Of a DNA stretch of 64,000 nucleotides, positions 51,463 through 60,737 are shown piece after piece. The stretch covers positions 558,001 through 622,000 of the forward strand of contig JACJYQ010000003.1 of the NCBI GenBank assembly GCA_020636025.1, written 5' to 3'. The notes beneath the pieces are model-generated. The model saw only the letters and a list, made by a program, of their open reading frames with translations. It did no database searches and was not told the origin of the DNA. The position numbers and the translations under genes are program-made. This DNA comes from Lewinellaceae bacterium (GTDB lineage Bacteria > Bacteroidota > Bacteroidia > Chitinophagales > Saprospiraceae). Within the stretch, counting starts at the first letter, position 1. Every line of letters starts with the position of its first letter.

Positions 51463-51828
51463 ATGCAAACTAATTTTGATGAAGTACTCAGCAAAGTCAC
51501 TGATTTTCTGAAATCAGAAGCTAAAACTGAAACCGTAATAGGGGAGGAGTTTACATTAGGCGAGTTTATTTGTGTGCCGGTTATTCGTGTTGGACTAGGA
51601 TTCGGCTATGGAGGCGGTGAAGGAGAAGATGGTGCAAAAGCACACGGAGGAGGTAGCGGCGCAGGTGCCGGAATCGGAATCGAACCACAAGGTTTTCTGG
51701 TAACACGAGGAGCCGAAATTACATTTGTGCCTTCCAAGAGTAGCAAGGGACTTTCTGCCGCGTTTGAAAAAATGCCCGATGTCCTGGAAAAATATCTTGC
51801 CGGCAAAGAAAAGGCAATCGCCAATTGA
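51463..51828 (+). CDS. GerW/YtfJ-family protein
   Basis: The 121 residues have the GerW pattern: FDEVLSKVTDFLKSEAKTET, VIGEEFTLGEFICVPVIRVGLGFGYGGG, a Gly/Ala-rich loop (GGGSGAGAGIGIEPQGFLV) and AEITFVP near the end. In Bacillus it is needed for spore germination; in bacteria that do not sporulate its role is unknown. Cytoplasmic, no membrane segment. Paired with a DUF2953-like protein. Confidence 0.85.
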   Translation: MQTNFDEVLSKVTDFLKSEAKTETVIGEEFTLGEFICVPVIRVGLGFGYGGGEGEDGAKAHGGGSGAGAGIGIEPQGFLVTRGAEITFVPSKSSKGLSAAFEKMPDVLEKYLAGKEKAIAN

Positions 51829-51902
51829 TGATTTTCAGGTAATAGTTTGATTGTGGCAGTGGAAGCAACAGCTTTCGCTGCCTTTAATTTTAAAGAATAT
51901 TA

Positions 51903-51944
51903 TTCCGCACTCAACACTCAACACTCAACACTCCGCACTCAACA
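51903..51944. repeat. Heptamer repeats before the RelA/SpoT stop codon
   Basis: Units CACTCCG and CACTCAA in tandem (about six), ending directly at the stop codon of the RelA/SpoT gene (51945). It lies between convergent genes. Only one arm orientation is seen. Confidence 0.82.
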
Positions 51945-54194
51945 CTAATCTTCTCTCTTTACATTGGAAACCCAATCGAACTTTCTAAGCTCAAGAATGG
52001 CGTGTTGTAATTGATTGGTATTCACCACGATAAGGCCCAGGTGGCCAACGAAATACCCGCCTTCTCCGGAGATTTCAAAGGAACGAATGTTTATTCCCAG
52101 GTCATAAATACGGTTGGTGAGTTGCTGAATTACACCCGGCCCTGTATCAATACCGGTAACCACAATTTTGGTAAGAAATGAGTTTTTGGAGATGTTCCCC
52201 CAGGTAGCTCTCAGTACGCGGTGCCCGTACTGCGCCAGCAAATTATTTGCATTCGGACAGTCAGAACGGTGAATCTTTACACCGCCTTGAACCAATACAA
52301 AGGCAAATATTTTATCTCCCTGAACGGGATTGCAGCAATTGGCAAATGAATACTGGTAGTAGCTACCCGGCTCGTCATTGATGATGATCTCTGGTTTTTG
52401 ATCTCCTTTCGGTTTGGCGATCTGAATGGGAGTAGGGCCGGTAGTTTCCGGGACAACTTTGGTTTTGATGCTATCCTTTTCAATCAGCTGCGTACCATCT
52501 GCCTTGAAAAAGCGATTTATCTTTTTCAGCTCAACTTGTTCCAGATGTATGGCGCTGAGAAACTCCAGCCGGTTATGGTATCCATACCACTTTACCAGCA
52601 TATCGCAGTTTTCATCAAACGAAACCCTCAGGCTATTCAGTTTCCTTTCCAGAATTTCCCGACCATAATCAGCCTGGATGCGTTTCTCTTCCTTAAGGGC
52701 CGAGCGAATGCGGTTTTTCGCCCTTGAGGTAACCACATGCTGAAGCCAGTCTTCACTGGGTTTCTGGTTTTTGTCGGTGATGATTTCCACCTGATCACCA
52801 TCGTGCAGCTTAACATGGATCGGGCAAACGCGGTTATTGATCTTAACCGCCCGGCATGTACTGCCAATATCGGAGTGTATGCTGAAGGCAAAATCTAATG
52901 CAGTAGCGCCATCCGGCAGAGATTTCATTTCACCCCTGGGGGTGAATACATGCACTTCTTCAGTGAAAAGTTCACTTCTAATGTCGGCCAGCAGCTCAAT
53001 GGCATTTCCGGAGGAGCTTTCAATGGTTTCCCTGACCCGGTTTAGCCATTTTTCGTAAACATCCGGGTCTCCTTTCTTACCAGCCTTGTATTTCCAGTGT
53101 GCCGCAAAACCTCGTTCGGCAATTTCATGCATCCGTTCGCTGCGGATCTGTATTTCTACAAATTTATTGTCCAGGCCAAGTACCGTGGTTTGCAGCGACT
53201 CATAACCATTTGATTTGGGAGAGGTGATCCAATCGCGAAGCCTTTCGGTAATCGGTTGAAAATGATCGGTGATGTAGGAATATACATCCCAGGCACGGCG
53301 TTTCTCCAGTTCTTTGGGTACATCTATGATCACGCGCACCGCAAAGAGATCGTAAATGTTCTCGAAAGAAACGTTTTTGGTGTTGATCTTTCGCCAAATG
53401 GAGTAAATGGATTTTGGTCGTCCCATAACCCGGTATGGGAAATCCAGGTCCTTAAATATTTCGTGGAGGCGCTCAATAAACTTGTTGATGTACTCGCCTC
53501 TGATCTTCAGCTTTTCTTCAAGCTTGCGGGCAATATCTTTGTATTCATCCGGGTGCTCAATTTTGAAGCAGATGTCGTCGAGCTCGGTTTTTATTTTGTG
53601 CAAACCCAGGCGATGCGCCACCGGAGCATAAATGAAGGAAGTTTCGGCAGCGATCTTTTTCTGCTTGTGCTCCGGCATGCTCTTGATGGTACGCATGTTG
53701 TGCAACCTGTCGGCCATCTTGATCAGCACCACCCGCACATCGGAGAGCATGGTTCGCAGCACTTTTCCCAGGTTCTCGGCTTGTGGACTTTCAGTTTCGT
53801 GTAAACCATCAAGTTTTGTCAGGCCGTCAACAATAAGGGCTACGCGATCGCCAAATTGTTCATGGATGTCTTTGAGGGTCACTTCGGTGTCTTCCACCAC
53901 ATCGTGCAATAGAGCACTGACGGCTGCTGTAGGTCCAAGACCTATTTCTTCCACACAAATACGGGCCACTTCTATGGGGTGAAGTATGTAAGGTTCGCCA
54001 GATTTCCTCCGCTGTTCCTGATGGGCTTCCACAGCCAAATCAAAGGCTGCGCGAAGGTTTTTTTTGTCCTCCTCGTTCAATGGATTCCTGAAACAGTGCA
54101 GCAGGTCACGGTAAGCTTGTAGGATAAGCTGGCGTTCGGCTTCCTGGTCTGTGAGTTCAGGTTTCTTTTTAAGGTTATCTGCTGTTGCGATCAT
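51945..54194 (-). CDS. spoT: RelA/SpoT bifunctional (p)ppGpp synthetase/hydrolase
   Basis: The 749 residues have the hydrolase HD domain (~50-200; SALLHDVVEDTEVT, the HD pair), the synthetase domain (~235-360; YDLFAVRVIIDVPKELEKR), a TGS domain (~400-465; VFTPRGEMKSLPDGATALDFAF) and the C-terminal regulatory helical part with a CC motif (YSFANCCNPVQGDKIFAFV) and an ACT domain. Both catalytic domains look intact, so it probably makes and destroys (p)ppGpp. It is the only family member in the window. Confidence 0.95.
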   Translation of the reverse strand: MIATADNLKKKPELTDQEAERQLILQAYRDLLHCFRNPLNEEDKKNLRAAFDLAVEAHQEQRRKSGEPYILHPIEVARICVEEIGLGPTAAVSALLHDVVEDTEVTLKDIHEQFGDRVALIVDGLTKLDGLHETESPQAENLGKVLRTMLSDVRVVLIKMADRLHNMRTIKSMPEHKQKKIAAETSFIYAPVAHRLGLHKIKTELDDICFKIEHPDEYKDIARKLEEKLKIRGEYINKFIERLHEIFKDLDFPYRVMGRPKSIYSIWRKINTKNVSFENIYDLFAVRVIIDVPKELEKRRAWDVYSYITDHFQPITERLRDWITSPKSNGYESLQTTVLGLDNKFVEIQIRSERMHEIAERGFAAHWKYKAGKKGDPDVYEKWLNRVRETIESSSGNAIELLADIRSELFTEEVHVFTPRGEMKSLPDGATALDFAFSIHSDIGSTCRAVKINNRVCPIHVKLHDGDQVEIITDKNQKPSEDWLQHVVTSRAKNRIRSALKEEKRIQADYGREILERKLNSLRVSFDENCDMLVKWYGYHNRLEFLSAIHLEQVELKKINRFFKADGTQLIEKDSIKTKVVPETTGPTPIQIAKPKGDQKPEIIINDEPGSYYQYSFANCCNPVQGDKIFAFVLVQGGVKIHRSDCPNANNLLAQYGHRVLRATWGNISKNSFLTKIVVTGIDTGPGVIQQLTNRIYDLGINIRSFEISGEGGYFVGHLGLIVVNTNQLQHAILELRKFDWVSNVKRED

Positions 54195-54278
54195 GCACCT
54201 TACCGTGGTTGTTAATCTGTGACTGCTTTTTTATCAGCCTGCTAATCGGAGAAATGCCCAAATGGCATTTTATTATCA

Positions 54279-54286
54279 CAAAAATA
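54279..54286 (-). promoter_or_regulatory. -7 promoter box of the RelA/SpoT gene
   Basis: On the minus strand TATTTTTG, a perfect match, ~85 bp before the ATG at 54194. The -33 region is not clear. Confidence 0.5.
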
Positions 54287-54370
54287 GTGCAAAGATTTCT
54301 CACTTGCGATTCTGAAAAACAGTCTTGAATTAATTTACAATTATTCTACTGATATGTTCTATGTATTATG

Positions 54371-54378
54371 TACTTTTG
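54371..54378 (+). promoter_or_regulatory. -7 promoter box of the tRNA-Leu gene
   Basis: TACTTTTG, a perfect TAnnTTTG match 28 bp before the tRNA. The -33 box is weak. Confidence 0.65.
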
Positions 54379-54406
54379 CAGCCCTTTTTGAAATTTCGGG
54401 AAAAAT

Positions 54407-54488
54407 GCGGGCGTGGCGAAATTGGTAGACGTACCAGACTTAGGATCTGGCGCCGCGAGGCATGGGGGTTCGAGTCCCTCCGCCCGCA
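54407..54488 (+). tRNA. tRNA-Leu (anticodon UAG)
   Basis: The acceptor stem GCGGGCG (54407-54413) pairs with CGCCCGC (54481-54487) and ends with discriminator A (54488). The anticodon stem CCAGA/TCTGG holds a 7-base loop CTTAGGA with anticodon TAG. A variable arm CGCCGCGAGGCA and the T-arm GGTTCGAGTCC follow; the long variable arm fits a class II (Leu) tRNA. The CCA end is not encoded. It lies between RelA/SpoT (-) and tig (+). Confidence 0.97.
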
Positions 54489-54650
54489 CATCTTTCCGAC
54501 ATAACGCTTTGTTATAGAGCTTGTTATAATTTTCATTCAGTTTTTAGTAAACCTGATTGTTGATTTCTTGTTCTTAAATTTCGCGTTTTATAAAAAGTCG
54601 TTCCCCTGGCCATCCCGGGAAATTCGTCTCACCAAAGAAATTTTGTACAC

Positions 54651-56081
54651 ATGCCTACCGTTGTCCGCCAAGACCTAGACAACAGCTCAGCTATCTTAAC
54701 CGTAACGGTTACCCGCGAAGAATTAATGCCCAAACTGGAATCCGAACTGAAGCGATACCGGAAGAATGTTCCGATTAAAGGTTTCAGAGCCGGTCACGTG
54801 CCTATGTCTTATGTGAAAAAGATGTATGGACAGGCCATATTCGGGGATGTACTCAACGACCTCCTGGCCGAAGAGCTTTATCAGTACCTAAGGGAAAATA
54901 AACTGGATGTATTGGGGCAACCACTACCATCCGAAGATCAGGGACAGTTTAACTTTAAACTCGACAGTCCTGATCCAGAGTACGCGGTGAAATACGATGT
55001 GAGTTTTGTGCCTGATTTTGAGTTGAACAGCCTTGGCAAAGGCGATAAATTTGAGCGCTATACAATTTCCGATGTAACCGAATTGGCAGAAGAAGACTTG
55101 GAGCATGCCCGCAAACAACTCGGCCCACGCACGGAAATTGAGGATTCCATTGAAGAAAAAGATATGGTGAAAATAGAAGCGCGTGAACTGGATGGAGACG
55201 CCGTTAAGGAAGGCGGTTTGGAAACCACTATTTCGGTTTTGGTAGAAACGGTTGCCGATAAAGACACCAAAAAGAAACTGCTGAAACTCAAAAAGGGCGA
55301 TACACTTCGCTTCAACGCCAGAACACTGGAAAATCACGAAAGAGATGAAATGTACCGCAAGTACATTTTAGGTCTGGCCGCTGATGACACCAGGGAAGTA
55401 GGCGAAATGTTTGAAGGAACCATTACGGAAGTAAGCCGTGTTGGATTGGCTGAGCTGAATGAAGATTTCTTCAAAAACTACTTTGGCAATGACAGCATCA
55501 CTACAAAAGAAGCGGCCATTGAAGAGATCACCAAAGGAGTAATTCATTTTTACGACATCCGCTCCAATGCCTTGCTGATGCGGGATTTTCAGGAGAAGCT
55601 GATGGAGAAAAATAAAATTGCTCTTTCCGAGAAGTTTTTGAAGCGCTGGTTAAAGGTGACAAATGAAGGTAAACTTTCTGATGAGGTGATTGACAAGGAA
55701 TATCCGGCCTTTGCCGATAACCTGGTTTGGTCGATCATTCGGGATAAGATAAAAGCTGCCAACTCCCTTGAAGTGACCGATGAAGAGTTGAAGAATGCAT
55801 TCGCTGCTCAGGTGCGTCGCTATTTTGGCAACAATGCCAATATTCCTGATAACATCATTGATCAAAGCGTTGAGCGCCTGATGGAGGATAAGGAAAATGT
55901 GAACAAGACGATGACGGATATTGAAACGGATAAAATATTTGATGCACTTCGTGAGCAGATAACCGTGAAAGATAAAGCCGTTCCTTCCAAGGAATTCCAT
56001 AAAATTATTGAAGAAATTAACGCAAAAGCTACAGCGCAACAAGGCGAAGATGCCACCTTGCGCGAGGCTGTTGCTGAATAA
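54651..56081 (+). CDS. tig: Trigger factor
   Basis: The 476 residues have an N-terminal ribosome-binding domain with the GFRxGxxP signature (IKGFRAGHVPMSYVKKMYG, ~residues 42-60), a middle PPIase-like part (~150-250) and a long helical C-terminal chaperone domain. It is longer than the E. coli protein (432). It binds nascent chains at the ribosome exit. It is the first of tig-clpP-clpX, the usual order. Confidence 0.93.
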   Translation: MPTVVRQDLDNSSAILTVTVTREELMPKLESELKRYRKNVPIKGFRAGHVPMSYVKKMYGQAIFGDVLNDLLAEELYQYLRENKLDVLGQPLPSEDQGQFNFKLDSPDPEYAVKYDVSFVPDFELNSLGKGDKFERYTISDVTELAEEDLEHARKQLGPRTEIEDSIEEKDMVKIEARELDGDAVKEGGLETTISVLVETVADKDTKKKLLKLKKGDTLRFNARTLENHERDEMYRKYILGLAADDTREVGEMFEGTITEVSRVGLAELNEDFFKNYFGNDSITTKEAAIEEITKGVIHFYDIRSNALLMRDFQEKLMEKNKIALSEKFLKRWLKVTNEGKLSDEVIDKEYPAFADNLVWSIIRDKIKAANSLEVTDEELKNAFAAQVRRYFGNNANIPDNIIDQSVERLMEDKENVNKTMTDIETDKIFDALREQITVKDKAVPSKEFHKIIEEINAKATAQQGEDATLREAVAE

Positions 56082-56215
56082 TTCTTCGTTTGTCGGTAAA
56101 TTTACGGCGGTCGTACTGGGAGGCAGCCCGCTGGTAGAGCAAAGCAGTTCCCGAATTTCAAAAAATAACTTTCTGCTGAAATTCTTGTTTCATTTGCCTC
56201 AAAAAGTATTCAAAT

Positions 56216-56905
56216 ATGTTTGACAAAAACGAATTTCAAAAATTTGCTACCCGGCACCTGGGCATGAGCAGCATGCACCTGGAAAAGTACATCGCAGCTA
56301 CTACTCCCAACATTCAGGGTTTTACCCCTGCAGTAATCGAAGAACGGCCAATGCACGCACAAGCCATCGACGTTTTCAGCCGTTTGATGATGGATCGCAT
56401 CATTTTCCTGGGCGTACCAGTCGACTCTTATGTTTCCAATGTGATTCAGGCTCAGTTGCTGTTTATGGAATCAACCGATCCAAAACGTGATGTGCAGATT
56501 TTCATCAACAGCCCTGGAGGTTCTGTGATTGACGGACTCGGCATTTACGATACCATGCAGTACGTGGCTCCGGATATCGCTACTATATGCACCGGACTGG
56601 CAGCCAGTATGGGTGCCGTGTTGCTTTCAGCCGGAACAAAAGGAAAACGCAGTTGCCTGAAACACAGCCAGATCATGCTTCACCAGCCAAGTGGTGGTGC
56701 ACAAGGCCAGGTTTCAGACATCGAGATCTCCTACAAGTTGATCAAGAAAATGCAAAAGTCATTGTACGATATTTTGGCACTTCACACAGGTCAGACCTAT
56801 AAAAAAGTGGAAGCCGACTGTGACAGAGACAATTGGATGGATGGTCAGGAAGCCAAGGCTTATGGTCTGGTGGATGAAGTGCTCGACCGTACACCAAAGA
56901 AATAA
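56216..56905 (+). CDS. clpP: ATP-dependent Clp protease proteolytic subunit
   Basis: The 229 residues contain the catalytic triad: Ser in LAASMGAVLLSAG, His in SQIMLHQPSGG and Asp in DCDRDNWM. VQIFINSPGGSVIDGLGIYD is the handle region. It is slightly longer than E. coli ClpP (207) because of an N-terminal extension. It forms the proteolytic barrel of ClpXP and ClpAP. It follows tig by 135 bp and is 17 bp upstream of clpX. Confidence 0.96.
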   Translation: MFDKNEFQKFATRHLGMSSMHLEKYIAATTPNIQGFTPAVIEERPMHAQAIDVFSRLMMDRIIFLGVPVDSYVSNVIQAQLLFMESTDPKRDVQIFINSPGGSVIDGLGIYDTMQYVAPDIATICTGLAASMGAVLLSAGTKGKRSCLKHSQIMLHQPSGGAQGQVSDIEISYKLIKKMQKSLYDILALHTGQTYKKVEADCDRDNWMDGQEAKAYGLVDEVLDRTPKK

Positions 56906-56921
56906 ATCAACTCACGTATCT

Positions 56922-58235
56922 ATGATCAAAACTGGCAAAACTCCACAACATCAGTGCTCTTTCTGCGGAAGAGGTGAAGATGACGTCATGATTCTGGTAT
57001 CCGGCATGGATGGCCAGATTTGTGAGGTATGTACCGAAAAAGCCCAGGAGATCATAGATCAGGAGTTGCGGAAGGCTGGTGTTGAACCGAACAGAGCGAG
57101 TGCGCCAGGCAATGCTTCCAAAAAGAGCAGTGCTTTCAGTGGTCCTCTGAAGGTAGCGCCACCCAGAGAGCTAAAAGCGTTCATGGATCAATATGTGATT
57201 GGCCAGGAAGAAGCCAAAAAAATACTGGCAGTGGCCGTTTACAATCACTACAAGCGCCTGCAACAGTTGGAGAAAGGCATTGTGAAGGCCGACGATGATG
57301 TGGATATCGAAAAATCAAATGTCCTATTCGTAGGACAAACAGGTACCGGTAAAACGCTGATGGCCAAGACCATAGCGAAGTTATTGCATGTGCCGTTTAC
57401 CATAGTGGATGCCACCATTTTTACGGAAGCTGGTTATGTAGGAGAAGATGTGGAGAGTATCCTTTCCCGATTGTTGCAGGTTTGTGATTACGATGAAAAG
57501 GCTGCTGAACGCGGCATCGTATACATAGACGAAATTGACAAGATTGCCCGCAAACAGGACAATCCTTCCATTACCCGGGATGTTTCGGGTGAAGGTGTAC
57601 AGCAAGGGATGTTGAAAATGCTGGAAGGCTCTGAAGTGCTGGTTCCGCCTCAGGGTGGTCGCAAACATCCGGAGCAAAAACTGGTCAAGATCAATACCCA
57701 CAACATCCTGTTTATTTGTGGAGGAGCTTTTGACGGTATTGAAAAGATCATTGCCCGTCGGGTAAATACCCAGGTAATCGGGTACAATAAGGCCGAAGCG
57801 GAGGAAATTGATAAGGAAAACCTGCTGCAATACGTGAGCCCACAGGACATCAAAACATTTGGCCTCATACCTGAATTGGTAGGCCGTGTGCCGGTGGTTG
57901 CTCACCTGGATCCTTTAGATGTGGATTCATTGCGCAGAATCCTCACCGAACCGCGAAATGCACTGGTGAAGCAATATGAAAAAATCTTTGCTCTCGAAGG
58001 CATTAAGTTGAAACTTCACCAAAGTGCCATTGATCTGATCGCACAGAAAGCCTTTGAGTTTAAACTGGGCGCCCGTGGACTTCGTTCGCTGTGCGAAACC
58101 ATTCTCACGGATGCCATGTTCGACCTTCCTGCTGTTGAGGGAGACAAAGGTGCTAAACGGCAGCTTGTCATAAACGCAGATTACGTGAAGGAAAAACTTG
58201 AGGGAGCGAAACGGGCAAAACTTAAAGCGGCCTGA
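56922..58235 (+). CDS. clpX: ATP-dependent Clp protease ATP-binding subunit ClpX
   Basis: The start at 56922 (MIKTGKTPQHQCSFCGRG) keeps the N-terminal zinc finger CSFC...ICEVC; an upstream ATG in the clpP overlap is rejected. The 437 residues have Walker A VGQTGTGKT, Walker B GIVYIDEIDKIAR, and sensor region GLIPELVGRVPV, with a helical C-domain. It unfolds substrates and feeds them to ClpP. The start of a PlsC-like gene follows 23 bp downstream. Confidence 0.97.
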   Translation: MIKTGKTPQHQCSFCGRGEDDVMILVSGMDGQICEVCTEKAQEIIDQELRKAGVEPNRASAPGNASKKSSAFSGPLKVAPPRELKAFMDQYVIGQEEAKKILAVAVYNHYKRLQQLEKGIVKADDDVDIEKSNVLFVGQTGTGKTLMAKTIAKLLHVPFTIVDATIFTEAGYVGEDVESILSRLLQVCDYDEKAAERGIVYIDEIDKIARKQDNPSITRDVSGEGVQQGMLKMLEGSEVLVPPQGGRKHPEQKLVKINTHNILFICGGAFDGIEKIIARRVNTQVIGYNKAEAEEIDKENLLQYVSPQDIKTFGLIPELVGRVPVVAHLDPLDVDSLRRILTEPRNALVKQYEKIFALEGIKLKLHQSAIDLIAQKAFEFKLGARGLRSLCETILTDAMFDLPAVEGDKGAKRQLVINADYVKEKLEGAKRAKLKAA

Positions 58236-58257
58236 TAGAGCCTGAAAATTAGTCAGG

Positions 58258-59562
58258 ATGTACAGAAACGCTCCCATACACCCGCTGCTGCGTTTTTTCT
58301 ACCTGATATGCCGAATTCTCACCTGGTTTGGAGTACACGTATTTTACCGAAAACGAAGGGTTTTAGGCCGTGAAAATCTGAAATTCGACGGCCCAGCCAT
58401 CATCGTCGTGAATCATCCAAGCACCCTGCTGGATGTATTGAACCCTTGTTTACACATAACACAGGAACCTTTTTTTCTGGCCAATTACGGGATGTTCAAA
58501 CACCCGGTCATGAATTGGATACTGACACGTTTTTTTTGCATTCCGGTAAAAAGGCGCGAAGATGTAGCAGTAGGGGAGGACAGAAACAACGATGCGGCGT
58601 TCAAAAAATCTTTTCAGCATTTGGAGAAAAACGGTTTGCTGTTCATCGCAGCGGAAGGGGTAAGCTGGATGGAGCGATGGGTAAGACCATTTAAAGCGGG
58701 TGCAGCGCGTATTTCTCTTGGAGCAGAGGCAAGACAGAACTGGAGTTTGGGTGTGAAGATTTTGCCGGTCGGGCTCAGTTACAGCGCTCCGGATAAGTTC
58801 AGGAGCGATGTGATCGTTAATTTTGGAAAACCAATCCAGGTTGCTGAATGGAAATCCAAATACTCTCATGATCGAAATGATGCCATCAATGATCTTACTC
58901 TTAATATTCAACAAGAGGTAAAATCACTCGTGCTGGATATTCACCAACATGAAAACCACGATTTCATAGAACAACTGGAAGAGATTTGGCGGGATAAGTT
59001 TCCAACTGATAAAAATGAGTATTTCAGATTCAGGAAAAGCCTGATTGAGCAAAATTTTGATAATCAATTACTTAAGGAGGAGGTTGGAAAGTATAAAGAG
59101 CTGCTGGATAGCCATGGCCTTAATGATATGGGGCTTTATGCGGCTACTCAATCCAAAAGCTTGTTTTCGGAAGTTTTCTTGCTGATACTTGGTTTTCCTT
59201 TCTTTCTTATTGGATATACTTTTTTGGTGATTCCCTGCCAACTGATCTATCGCCTCACAAGAAAACTGGATCTTTACATTGGGTATGATGCTGCGATAAA
59301 GATCCTGGCAGGCTTGATTTTCTTTCCTTTGTACATGGCAGGAATTTGGCAACTGGCCAACTGGTGGCTCGGCAATTCAGGGTATGCCTGGCTTGTGTTG
59401 GCTGGGTTTATATTATCTGGCTTTTTTGTGGAGTTTTATCAAAACAATTGGTTTCGAAGGAAACAGAGAATGGCAGCCATGTTGCTAAAAGATCAGAAGC
59501 CGGAAATGTTTAATCAATTGCACAGCCTACGCAGCAACATAATGGACATGACAAGTATATGA
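58258..59562 (+). CDS. PlsC-like 1-acylglycerol-phosphate acyltransferase
   Basis: The 434 residues have a PlsC domain with VVNHPSTLLDVL (an H-x5-D form of the acyltransferase motif I), FFLANYGMF, FIAAEGVSW and GLSYSAPDKFRSDVIVNFGK. The C-terminal ~150 residues have two or three membrane helices (VFLLILGFPFFLIGYTFLVI, YAWLVLAGFILSGFF). It probably acylates phospholipid or ornithine-lipid precursors. Its last four bases overlap the ATG of the PLP-enzyme gene, so the two are translationally coupled. Confidence 0.85.
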   Translation: MYRNAPIHPLLRFFYLICRILTWFGVHVFYRKRRVLGRENLKFDGPAIIVVNHPSTLLDVLNPCLHITQEPFFLANYGMFKHPVMNWILTRFFCIPVKRREDVAVGEDRNNDAAFKKSFQHLEKNGLLFIAAEGVSWMERWVRPFKAGAARISLGAEARQNWSLGVKILPVGLSYSAPDKFRSDVIVNFGKPIQVAEWKSKYSHDRNDAINDLTLNIQQEVKSLVLDIHQHENHDFIEQLEEIWRDKFPTDKNEYFRFRKSLIEQNFDNQLLKEEVGKYKELLDSHGLNDMGLYAATQSKSLFSEVFLLILGFPFFLIGYTFLVIPCQLIYRLTRKLDLYIGYDAAIKILAGLIFFPLYMAGIWQLANWWLGNSGYAWLVLAGFILSGFFVEFYQNNWFRRKQRMAAMLLKDQKPEMFNQLHSLRSNIMDMTSI

Positions 59563-60737
59563 TACAGGAATTACGTGACGATACACCGGGATGCAAACAA
59601 CGCATCCATCTCAATAATGCGGGGGCCAGTCTCCCTCCACAACCTGTATTGCAGGCCATGCAGCAATATCTGGAATTGGAATCGACCATAGGTGGTTACG
59701 AAGCGGTGGATCTTTTACACGATGAACTTCAAGGGTTTTATGATGCAGTGGCCAACATGCTGGGGACTCAGGCAAATAATATAGCCTATGCCGGCAGTGC
59801 AACCGATGCCTATGCAAAGGTGTTGAGCTCTATACCATGGCAGAAAGGTGATGTTATCGTCACCAGTGAAAATGACTACAGCTCAAATCGTATCGCATTT
59901 TTAGCTTTGAAGAAACGCTTTGGGGTTGAAATAATTCCTTCTTTAAGTGTTGCTATTAGTGATGCTGAACTTGCGGATCTAGAGAGCTTAATTAAAAATC
60001 AGCCGCCAAAACTGCTGGCCATATCTCACATTCCTACCAACAATGGATTGGTGCAGCCAGTGGAAGCCATTGGTAAAATTTTGAGGAATACCGAAACGCT
60101 TTACCTGGTGGATGCCTGTCAATCTGCCGGTCAAATGCGCTTGGATGTGAATACCATTGGTTGTGATTTTCTCACAGCTACTATGAGAAAATTCATGCGC
60201 GGGCCCAGGGGAGCAGGTTTTTTATATGCTTCTGATAGAGTTTTTGAACTGGGACTGGAAATGATGCTGCCCGACATGCGCAGTGCCACCTGGACCTCAA
60301 TTGATGGCTATAAAACCGTACAAGGCGCCAAAAGATATGAGTATTGGGAAGTGCCCTATGCGCTGGTTATGGGGTCGAAAGTGGCAACGGAGTACGCGGT
60401 AAATCTGGGACTTGAATGGATTGAAGCACAGGTAAAACGACTGGCTGATTTATCAAGGAATCTGCTTTCGGAGATGCCGGGAGTGGAAGTGTTGGATTTG
60501 GGAAATCAGCAATGTGGAATTGTCACAGCACATGCAGATCATTGGGATTATGGCAGCATCCTGCAAAAGCTGCAGGCTGAGCATATCAATTGCAGGGTTT
60601 CCCCTGGTATGGTACAAGGTGGTGAATTTCCGGCTCCCGGTAGGGATAAAGCATTGAGAGTATCTCCGCATTACTATAACACAGAAGATGAGATCAGGCG
60701 TTTTGCTGAGGTATTAAGGCGGGAATTTCCACGATAA
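59559..60737 (+). CDS. Class V aminotransferase-fold PLP enzyme
   Basis: The 392 residues have the class V layout: HLNNAGASLPPQPV at the start, SHIPTNNGLVQP, VDACQSAGQMRLD and TMRKFMRGPRGAGFLY, where Lys of RKFM is the likely PLP Schiff base. It resembles cysteine desulfurase/EgtE-like and isopenicillin-epimerase-like enzymes; which reaction it catalyses is not clear. It overlaps the acyltransferase gene by four bases, and the 3' end overlaps the convergent histidine kinase gene by 44 bp. Confidence 0.82.
   Translation: MIQELRDDTPGCKQRIHLNNAGASLPPQPVLQAMQQYLELESTIGGYEAVDLLHDELQGFYDAVANMLGTQANNIAYAGSATDAYAKVLSSIPWQKGDVIVTSENDYSSNRIAFLALKKRFGVEIIPSLSVAISDAELADLESLIKNQPPKLLAISHIPTNNGLVQPVEAIGKILRNTETLYLVDACQSAGQMRLDVNTIGCDFLTATMRKFMRGPRGAGFLYASDRVFELGLEMMLPDMRSATWTSIDGYKTVQGAKRYEYWEVPYALVMGSKVATEYAVNLGLEWIEAQVKRLADLSRNLLSEMPGVEVLDLGNQQCGIVTAHADHWDYGSILQKLQAEHINCRVSPGMVQGGEFPAPGRDKALRVSPHYYNTEDEIRRFAEVLRREFPR

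Noticed and set aside
54575..54582. TAAATTTC as a -7 box for tig
   Set aside because: Only seven of eight bases match and the -33 region is not at the right spacing, so I do not list it.
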